The notes beneath the pieces are model-generated. The model was not told the origin of the DNA. It ran no database searches and worked only from the letters and a program-made list of their open reading frames with translations. Shown here piece by piece: positions 1 through 5,333 of a stretch of DNA of 5,875 bases. Every line of letters starts with the position of its first letter. Position 1 is the first letter of the stretch. Made by a program: the position numbers and the translations under genes. The stretch is from an uncultured Muribaculaceae bacterium (GTDB lineage Bacteria; Bacteroidota; Bacteroidia; Bacteroidales; Muribaculaceae). The stretch lies in NCBI GenBank assembly GCA_910589095.1, contig CAJUSN010000012.1:5122-10996 (forward strand), given 5' to 3'.

Positions 1-285
1 GAGTTCATTGTAAGTGATGTCGGCTATTTCTTTACTGAACAACATGCCGGTTTTTACAGCCAATGGTGGAATATCGGACCAAACCATTCTTATCTGCTCA
101 GACACCATTTCAGGGGCAATACCATCAATGCGGCTCACGCCTGTGGTGTTTTGGGCCGTAATGGATGTTATGGCGGTCATAGCATAGCATCCAATTGCTG
201 AGATGGTCTTTGTGTCAGCTTGAATTCCTGCTCCACCTGAGCTGTCGGAACCTGCTATTGATAATACCGGAATATATTGCTTCAT
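1..285 (-). CDS. thiD: Hydroxymethylpyrimidine/phosphomethylpyrimidine kinase ThiD, N-terminal part (gene runs off the window)
   Basis: ThiD phosphorylates 4-amino-5-hydroxymethyl-2-methylpyrimidine (HMP) and then HMP-phosphate to HMP-pyrophosphate, the pyrimidine half of thiamine, in the cytoplasm. Only the first 95 residues are here, about a third of the usual ~270. They carry the N-terminal signature of this ribokinase-fold family: AGSDSSGGAG at residues 11-20 followed by IQAD (substrate pocket), then ITAQNTTGV at 42-50 and VKTGML at 77-82, which match the known E. coli ThiD pattern closely. The frame is open from the ATG at 285 to the window edge. I chose this ATG because it begins nine residues before the conserved SIAGSD strand, as in known ThiD proteins. 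There is no clear Shine-Dalgarno sequence, which is normal for Bacteroidetes. The TPP riboswitch directly upstream independently supports the thiamine assignment. A fusion with another thiamine enzyme beyond the edge cannot be excluded. Confidence 0.95.
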   Translation of the reverse strand, partial: MKQYIPVLSIAGSDSSGGAGIQADTKTISAIGCYAMTAITSITAQNTTGVSRIDGIAPEMVSEQIRMVWSDIPPLAVKTGMLFSKEIADITYNEL

Positions 286-353
286 GAGGGAAGTTGAGTT
301 ATCATGAATGACACGGGATGGTCAACTATCCGGCAGTTGCTTTCGCGGGCAAC
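286..353 (-). promoter_or_regulatory. Probable expression platform of the TPP riboswitch (competing hairpins before the thiD start)
   Basis: Between the aptamer and the thiD ATG, four short segments are complementary in sequence. Segment a (GTTGC, 349-353) pairs with b (GCAAC, 336-340), 5 bp. Segment b also pairs with c as CAACTG (334-339) against TAGTTG (323-328), 6 bp including one G-U. Segment c (AGTTGA, 322-327) pairs with d (TCAACT, 292-297), 6 bp. Pairs a-b and b-c exclude each other, as do b-c and c-d. Segment d ends six bases before the start codon. No stem followed by a T-run is present, so control by translation start access is more likely than by termination. The complementarity is seen directly; the switching model is inference, and the stems are short. 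Confidence 0.5.
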
Positions 354-451
354 AACAATCCCTGCAACGGTATTAGCCGTATCAGGTTCGGAGGGTTTGA
401 ATCTCAGCCCTTTTGGCGCACTTGCGGTTCTATACAGGGCACCCCTTTGTC
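354..451 (-). ncRNA. TPP riboswitch aptamer (THI element) controlling thiD
   Basis: On the minus strand this is a complete thiamine pyrophosphate aptamer. Stem P1 is GACAA (451-447) with TTGTT (358-354). The conserved GGGGTGCC lies at 445-438, the GGCTGAGA thi-box core at 409-402, then ACCCT..GAACCTGAT at 396-381, the P5 hairpin ACGG-CTAATA-CCGT at 380-367, and GCAGGGA at 365-359 closing the core. The GGCTGAGA arm recognises the pyrimidine ring and the GAACCTGAT/TAATACC arm the pyrophosphate in this RNA class. The P2/P3 arm between GCC (440-438) and GGC (409-407) is about 28 bases and can form an inner CGC/GCG helix. When TPP is abundant the RNA is expected to fold and shut down the downstream thiD. 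Aptamer identity is near certain; the off-direction is known of the class, not shown here. Confidence 0.97.
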
Positions 452-459
452 GTTCAGTG

Positions 460-490
460 CAAATTTATGGGTTATGTTCTATTATTCAAA
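460..490 (-). promoter_or_regulatory. Bacteroidetes-type promoter of the TPP riboswitch-thiD transcript
   Basis: The minus strand has TTTG at 490-487 (the -33 box) and TAAATTTG at 467-460, which fits the Bacteroidetes -7 consensus TAnnTTTG exactly, with 19 bases between them, the expected spacing for the primary sigma factor of this phylum. The predicted transcript start lies around 452-456, so the RNA would begin within a few bases of riboswitch stem P1 (451). It makes thiD transcription independent of the upstream helicase gene. Confidence 0.8.
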
Positions 491-505
491 ATAAAATCTT
501 TGAAT
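484..505. repeat. 7-bp perfect inverted repeat across the thiD -33 box
   Basis: ATTCAAA (484-490) and TTTGAAT (499-505) form a perfect 7-bp inverted repeat with an 8-base AT-only spacer apart from one C/G. It lies 24-45 bases past the helicase stop codon, and its lower-coordinate arm contains the -33 TTTG box of the thiD promoter. It could be a weak AT-rich hairpin ending the helicase transcript, or a binding site for a regulator. No T-run follows on the minus strand, which speaks against a standard intrinsic terminator. In such AT-rich DNA chance is also possible. Confidence 0.35.
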
Positions 506-528
506 CACCAAATATACTGGATAAGCCG

Positions 529-1980
529 TTAATTTTTGGATTCTTTTACATCCATAGCGTCTCCGGAACCTGATGGCTTGCGGCGGTTACGCCAACGGTT
601 GCGATTATTTCTGCTTCGCTGCTTAGGAGCTTGATTCTCTGCTGCAGGAGCAGATGGTGAAGAGGCTGGCTGTGGGTGAGAATGAGCGTTAACGTTATCC
701 TCTTTTTGAATGCGGGGAGGTGAGTCATTGCTTTTTTTGTTTCTCTCTGGACGGCGGTTGCCGCGAGGCGAACGAGAGGTTGGTCGGCGACGGGGGTGGC
801 GCGTTTGGGCTTCGGAGGAGTTTCTGACGCTGTTTTTCTCCATTTCAGAGTCAGGCGCGCTGTCTATTTCGAAACGCTCTATTCGTTTTCCCAGAAAATG
901 TTCGATACCTGACCATCGGCGGCGGTCACGTTCGCTTACAAAGGTGAGTGCCTCACCATCAGCATCGGCGCGAGCCGTACGTCCAATGCGATGAACGTAA
1001 TCTTCCGCATCGTGTGGCACATCATAATTCACCACCATTGTGATGTCGTCGATATCAATGCCTCGAGCCACAATGTCGGTGGCCACAAGAATATCCGTGC
1101 GTTGAGCCTTGAAATCGTGCATCACTTCGTCGCGCTTTGCCTGGTCAAGATCGGAATGCATCTCGCCTATTTTCAATTTGGCTTTGCGCAGCTCACGCGC
1201 AAGATCTTTGACCTTTAGCTTTGAAGAGGCGAATATGATTACCCGTTTTGCGTTTGTGTCATTGAGCAGTTTTACAAGAGTGGGCGTTTTCTGAGGCTCA
1301 TAGCAGTAAGCCACACGCTGATGAATTTTCTCTGCAGGCTTTGACACAGCAAGCTTGATTTCCGTAGGGTTCTTGAGGATGTTTTTTGCAAGCTGTTGGA
1401 TCTTAGGAGGCATTGTGGCTGAGAACATCAATGTTTGGCGCTCTTCGGGCAGCCGCTTCACAATCTGCATGATGTCTTCGTAAAAGCCCATGTCAAGCAT
1501 GCGGTCAGCCTCATCAAGGATGAAAAATGACACGCGTGACAAGTCCACATATCCCATCTGAAGATGGGCAAGGAGGCGTCCGGGTGTGGCTATCACCACA
1601 TCGGCTCCAAGTTTCAATCCGCGTTGCTGTCTGGCAAATGTAGCTCCGTCGGTACCCCCATAGATGGGGAGTGAGCTTATTGACATGAAATAGCCGAATC
1701 CCTCGAGTTGATTGTCAATTTGCATGGCAAGTTCGCGCGTAGGGGCCATTACGATACAATTAATTGCATCGGCGGGAAATTCACCGTCGGCCAATCGGTT
1801 GAGAACCGGAAGTATATAGGCAGCGGTTTTGCCCGTTCCGGTTTGGGCAACCGCTATGAGATCATGTCCTGAAAGGGCGGCCGGGATGGCTTTCTCCTGT
1901 ATTGGTGTGCACTCTTCGAAGTGCATCGCATCCAGTGCATCAAGCACGTCATAGTTAAAATCAAATTCGTCGAACCTCAT
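529..1980 (-). CDS. DEAD-box ATP-dependent RNA helicase (RhlE-like) with basic C-terminal tail
   Basis: A 483-residue cytoplasmic RNA helicase that unwinds short RNA duplexes using ATP, with likely roles in ribosome assembly, mRNA decay or cold adaptation. All core motifs are present in order: an N-terminal Phe plus Q motif (TPIQ at 25-28), Walker A AQTGTGKT at 45-52, PTREL at 80-84, GG at 108-109, TPGRL at 132-136, DEAD at 156-159, SAT at 187-189, IIFASS at 248-253, ATDIVARGIDI at 300-310 and HRIGRTAR at 330-337. From about residue 380 the protein becomes a low-complexity tail with two Arg-rich patches (395-416 and 454-468) around a Pro/Ser/Ala stretch, typical of non-specific RNA-binding extensions. 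The start is the ATG at 1980, 30 bases from the -7 box; an in-frame TTG at 2040 lies within the -33 box and cannot be on the transcript. It is probably monocistronic. RhlE-type is the best subfamily fit from the core and tail, but subfamily naming is uncertain. Confidence 0.95.
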   Translation of the reverse strand: MRFDEFDFNYDVLDALDAMHFEECTPIQEKAIPAALSGHDLIAVAQTGTGKTAAYILPVLNRLADGEFPADAINCIVMAPTRELAMQIDNQLEGFGYFMSISSLPIYGGTDGATFARQQRGLKLGADVVIATPGRLLAHLQMGYVDLSRVSFFILDEADRMLDMGFYEDIMQIVKRLPEERQTLMFSATMPPKIQQLAKNILKNPTEIKLAVSKPAEKIHQRVAYCYEPQKTPTLVKLLNDTNAKRVIIFASSKLKVKDLARELRKAKLKIGEMHSDLDQAKRDEVMHDFKAQRTDILVATDIVARGIDIDDITMVVNYDVPHDAEDYVHRIGRTARADADGEALTFVSERDRRRWSGIEHFLGKRIERFEIDSAPDSEMEKNSVRNSSEAQTRHPRRRPTSRSPRGNRRPERNKKSNDSPPRIQKEDNVNAHSHPQPASSPSAPAAENQAPKQRSRNNRNRWRNRRKPSGSGDAMDVKESKN

Positions 1981-2009
1981 CGGTCTTTCTTTTCTTTTGC
2001 TTATTTCTG

Positions 2010-2041
2010 CAAAATTACTGAATTTTAGCCAATCCCGCAAA
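2010..2041 (-). promoter_or_regulatory. Bacteroidetes-type promoter of the DEAD-box helicase gene
   Basis: The minus strand shows TTTG at 2041-2038 and TAATTTTG at 2017-2010, matching TAnnTTTG exactly, with a 20-base spacer. The predicted start of transcription is near 2003-2006, giving a leader of about 25 bases rich in A and G (AAAAGAAAAGAAAG) before the ATG at 1980. An A-rich leader without Shine-Dalgarno is usual in this phylum. The site fixes the helicase start codon and separates the gene from the upstream operon. Confidence 0.82.
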
Positions 2042-2090
2042 CCTGTATAGCTTTATTTGCAATACGGTGAGCGAGGATTGGTATTCAGGG

Positions 2091-4574
2091 TCAGAGCCGA
2101 CGGAGGACATCAAGAAGTTTCTGGCCAAGTCCGATGTTATAGCCAGCAGAAGTGTATACAACGCGATTGAACGTATCGGCAACCACAATTACCGGCCATT
2201 CGGTTGATTTGGCCGCCGATTGGAGAGCAGGGGCTATTGATGAACCGCTGTCGTGGCCGAGGGTCACAGTTGATGGTAGATTCGAAAGTATATCGCTGTC
2301 CATTTTTACCATGTCGTCGGATGATGCGGTGAGAAGAACTATAGGCGTGCCTGTGGCTTCAAGGTCGGAGCGTAAGGCGGCAATGTCGCGCAGCATGTGG
2401 TTGGAGGGTTCATGGCCTGGACGCATCAGTCCAATAATGTAATAACCTCGGCCGGTTGTTGCGAGAACGGATTGCTGTTGAGTGGCGAAGCGAGGTGTGA
2501 ATCGGGATTCGGCGTCGAACGAACCTATGACCTGTAGCTGGCTGCTGTCGGAGCGCAAAGTCAAAGGCAACTCCACGGAACTGGTAGAAAGATCCACTAT
2601 ATCGACATGGGAAAGTACACCGCCGTTGGCCAATCTCTGACCGGTAGTGATCATATACGTTCCCGGGTCAAGTGGCTCACCTTTTGCAAAGCAGTCAGCA
2701 AGGGGTATGAAGTCGGGATAGTTAAGAAGCTGTGGCTCTCCGTCGGTTATTTTGGAAACGGAGAAGTGAGTGTAATAGAGCGGCTGTTCAACTTGACCGT
2801 TAGTTGTATAGGTAAGGGTAAGTTTTTTTGTATCGGGCCGGGATGCGACGGGATTTTGCGATGATGCGAAGAGTGCGTCGTTCCATTGCGATTTTTCGTC
2901 AGCCCATTGCGGTTTACCTGTTATGGGATCAATTCGTGCGGGGATGCCCATGGCTCGTGCAGCTGCTACGAAAAAAATGTCGCGAGATAGCGGCGAGGTG
3001 ACGCGCAGGTCCCAGACACGTGAGGGATCCATGGTAACACTCACAGGATACCAGTTTTCTGAAGCCTGTATATTTTCCTTCACCCATTTCACCCACTGGC
3101 TCGGGTCTTTGCGGTACTTCTCTTTATCGCTGGCGGGAATCTTCGACAGCAGATAGCTGCGGAAAGGAGTAAGGCGTTCGGTTGATACGCGGGGTGACAT
3201 CACATACTCGGCAAAAAGAGGCGTGTCGCGATTCTCTGCTGCGAAATGATCGTTAAGAACCTCAGCTGTCACGTCAGTGAGGTCTTTCTCGGAAAGGGCG
3301 CTTAGAAGGGCAACGGCTTTGGCTGGGTCCGATGATGAGGTGATGAATTCACTGATCACTGCGTGATTGCCGCGTGATTTTGCCAAGAGATCAGTGATGC
3401 GGTCAGTGTTGGCCTGTTTGAATGTTGCGACATACGCTGCGCGGATAGAATCTTCTTTAGCGAAACGCATGGTGTTGATGGCACGTTGCTCATCGGTTAC
3501 CGCCACTTGCTGCGCTCCTTCGGAGGGTGGGGTAATGTCAAGGTCAAATGAAATTATCGATCCGGATGTTTTTCGCTGATCAATGGTGATTGTTTCGCGA
3601 CGATTTTTCCCCGGATTGCATTTTGCGTAGGCGTAGTTTTGTCCATCGGTAGCCCACACAAGCATGTCGCCAAGACCGCTGACAATGGAAGCTTCGCCTT
3701 TATTGTCTGTGATCTTCGTAGCTATGGGATAGAATTCGGCGTAGTTGTAGATGCGGAATGAGACTTTTGCACCTTCTATAGGCTTGCCGGTAGGGTCAGT
3801 GACGGATACCCACAGCGTGTCAACCGGTGCGTAATGGTCCGTAACGTTGATATCGGTGATGCCGTCGGCACGTGACAGGATCTCTTCTTTTCCTTCGTAA
3901 GGTCCGAACACACGGGCGTGCATGAGCATTCCGCGTGAGGCGGGGGAATTGAACCAACCAAGATTAAGCACAGGTTCCGGTTCACACGCTCCAAGGAAAT
4001 ACCATTGGCCATCGGCCCATGCCTCTACCCAGGCATGATTATCATCAGTGTGTGCCCAACGGGGAGTGTAAACCTGACGGGCAGGAATGCCCATAGCGCG
4101 TAGGGCTGCCACTCCGAACGTGGATTCTTCTCCGCATCGGCCTATTGCGGAACTTACAGAGGCCAAGGGGGAGTGAGTGCGGGCATCGGATGGCTGATAT
4201 GTCACTTTTTCATGACACCAATGGTTTATCTCAAGTATGGCATCACGCATGGAAAGTCCTTTCACCCGGTCTTTTAGTTCATTATAGAACACCTCCCTAT
4301 GATTGTCCAGATCCTCATTGTTGACTCTCACAGGAACTACAAAGTGGAGAAACTCTCGCTCGGGTACAGAAGCGCCCCAAGGCATTTCGCGGCGAGCCTG
4401 CAGTGAGAGATCGACATTGTGCTCGAAATAGCTACGCGGATAGTTGGCAGAGTCCGCCGCCGGCATGTAACGATAGAGCATGTCGAGACTTTTTTCCTTA
4501 AGATTGGAGTCAGAGGCAGTGGCGGTTGCCATAACTGACAGAATTAGGCCGGAAATTGCTGTTCGGAGTTTCAT
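2091..4574 (-). CDS. Secreted multidomain transglutaminase-like protein with degenerate thioredoxin-like C-terminus
   Basis: An 827-residue exported protein. Residues 1-20 are a signal peptide with likely cleavage after ATA at 18-20; there is no lipobox Cys, so a soluble periplasmic or secreted protein is expected. A transglutaminase-like (papain-fold) module spans about 112-205: HWCHEKVTY at 118-126, the presumed nucleophile Cys147 in GRCGEES, GIPAR at 162-166, His180 in NHAWVEAW, and an acidic third position in ACEPEP (Glu198) where most relatives have Asp. Bacterial members usually cut or rearrange peptide or isopeptide bonds rather than crosslink. Residues ~250-345 look like a carboxypeptidase-regulatory-type beta-sandwich. 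Residues ~494-556 repeat the transglutaminase pattern (WVKWVKENI, then VAAARAMGIPAR) but lack the Cys. Residues ~690-827 resemble a thioredoxin fold (PVIVVAD..NRVVYTSAGY) without CxxC. The start overlaps the cutC stop by one base (TGATG), so translation is probably coupled. Substrate unknown. Confidence 0.87.
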   Translation of the reverse strand: MKLRTAISGLILSVMATATASDSNLKEKSLDMLYRYMPAADSANYPRSYFEHNVDLSLQARREMPWGASVPEREFLHFVVPVRVNNEDLDNHREVFYNELKDRVKGLSMRDAILEINHWCHEKVTYQPSDARTHSPLASVSSAIGRCGEESTFGVAALRAMGIPARQVYTPRWAHTDDNHAWVEAWADGQWYFLGACEPEPVLNLGWFNSPASRGMLMHARVFGPYEGKEEILSRADGITDINVTDHYAPVDTLWVSVTDPTGKPIEGAKVSFRIYNYAEFYPIATKITDNKGEASIVSGLGDMLVWATDGQNYAYAKCNPGKNRRETITIDQRKTSGSIISFDLDITPPSEGAQQVAVTDEQRAINTMRFAKEDSIRAAYVATFKQANTDRITDLLAKSRGNHAVISEFITSSSDPAKAVALLSALSEKDLTDVTAEVLNDHFAAENRDTPLFAEYVMSPRVSTERLTPFRSYLLSKIPASDKEKYRKDPSQWVKWVKENIQASENWYPVSVTMDPSRVWDLRVTSPLSRDIFFVAAARAMGIPARIDPITGKPQWADEKSQWNDALFASSQNPVASRPDTKKLTLTYTTNGQVEQPLYYTHFSVSKITDGEPQLLNYPDFIPLADCFAKGEPLDPGTYMITTGQRLANGGVLSHVDIVDLSTSSVELPLTLRSDSSQLQVIGSFDAESRFTPRFATQQQSVLATTGRGYYIIGLMRPGHEPSNHMLRDIAALRSDLEATGTPIVLLTASSDDMVKMDSDILSNLPSTVTLGHDSGSSIAPALQSAAKSTEWPVIVVADTFNRVVYTSAGYNIGLGQKLLDVLRRL

Positions 4575-5329
4575 CAGAGGGTGTTAAGAATGTTAAGGAG
4601 TGAAATGACGGTGGACTGGTCAGTGACCATGCGGGTATATTCATCGCTTTCAGGTGAACCCATTGCCACACCTTCATGGCGGAATTTCATCAAGCTTTGA
4701 CGTGGCGAGCGGGCCGAGGCGTGGAGCTCACGTACGCCCGACCGTTGCACTATTTCAGCAGCGTTGGCAGGATTCACACCACTGCCGGCAAGAATTTTGA
4801 TTCTGCCTGCGGCTTGGCGGTGGAGGTTTGCAAGCGTATCCACGCCATCCAAGGCTGTGGGAGCGCAGCCGGAGGTTAAAATTCGGTCGCATCCCAGGGC
4901 GATAATTTGTTCCATCGCTTGTTGTGGATTGTTGCAAAGATCAAAAGCCCTGTGGAATGTGACGCTCATGGACCCCGAAGCATCTATAAGTTTGCGACAT
5001 GTCTCGGTATCGACTGACCCATCAGCGTTGAGCGCACCTATAACGATCCCCTGAGCCCCAAGTCGGCGGCAAGTGTCGATATCAGTGAGCATAGTGTCGA
5101 TTTCATCCGGTGAGTATAGGAAGTCACCTTCTCGTGGTCGGATAAGAACATGTATTGCCGTGGCCTTACGGTTGTTGACTGCGTTACGTATCCTACCTGC
5201 ACTGGGTGTAAGGCCACCTGTGGCGAGACTGCTGCAAAGCTCAACGCGGTTGGCTCCACTGTCAACTGCGATGGCAACACTTTCCAAATCTCCGCAGCAA
5301 ATTTCAAGTTGAAACCGGTTGCTGTCCAT
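4574..5329 (-). CDS. cutC: CutC family protein (PF03932-type TIM barrel)
   Basis: A 251-residue cytoplasmic TIM-barrel protein with no signal peptide, equal in length to E. coli CutC (248). Family motifs are present throughout: LEICC at 8-12, GANRVELC at 25-32, GGLTPS at 38-43, IRPREGDFLYS at 63-73, TFHRAFDLCNNP at 124-135, ILTSG at 150-154, LAGSGV at 180-185, ELHASA at 201-206 and a C-terminal SDEYTRMV. The family was named for copper homeostasis, but in E. coli the copper phenotype has been attributed to the MicL small RNA encoded in the cutC 3' region, so the protein's reaction is unknown. It has eight Cys residues but no CxxC. I chose the ATG at 5329, four bases after the fucosidase stop; an in-frame TTG at 5353 would overlap that gene and add eight residues with no family match. 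AAGGA, partly within the fucosidase stop, is too close to the ATG to be a normal ribosome site. The gene overlaps the next by one base. Confidence 0.94.
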   Translation of the reverse strand: MDSNRFQLEICCGDLESVAIAVDSGANRVELCSSLATGGLTPSAGRIRNAVNNRKATAIHVLIRPREGDFLYSPDEIDTMLTDIDTCRRLGAQGIVIGALNADGSVDTETCRKLIDASGSMSVTFHRAFDLCNNPQQAMEQIIALGCDRILTSGCAPTALDGVDTLANLHRQAAGRIKILAGSGVNPANAAEIVQRSGVRELHASARSPRQSLMKFRHEGVAMGSPESDEYTRMVTDQSTVISLLNILNTL

Positions 5330-5333
5330 GTCC

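Noticed and set aside
304..573. 89-residue open frame on the plus strand across the thiD leader
   Set aside because: It is antisense to the TPP riboswitch, the thiD promoter and the helicase 3' end; the constraint in this region is explained by the RNA and promoter motifs, and the peptide has no recognisable family features.
710..994. 94-residue plus-strand frame opposite the helicase tail
   Set aside because: Its Arg/Ser-rich composition is the complement of the low-complexity helicase tail; no independent coding support.
2042..2089. Imperfect inverted repeat (CCTGTATA near 2042-2049 against TATTCAGG near 2082-2089) as a terminator for the transglutaminase-like gene
   Set aside because: One mismatch in eight pairs, a loop of over 30 bases and no T-run; it also overlaps the helicase promoter, so I do not call a terminator.
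3776..4012. 78-residue minus-strand open frame inside the transglutaminase-like gene
   Set aside because: It lies wholly within the larger gene in another frame and its composition looks like a shifted reading of that gene.
4755..5312. Several open frames of 60-96 residues on both strands inside cutC
   Set aside because: They are other-frame readings of a gene whose own frame has family motifs along its full length; none shows domain features or a start context of its own.
4574..5329. Calling cutC a copper homeostasis gene by name
   Set aside because: The copper phenotype of the E. coli gene has been attributed to an overlapping small RNA, and nothing around this gene relates to metal handling.
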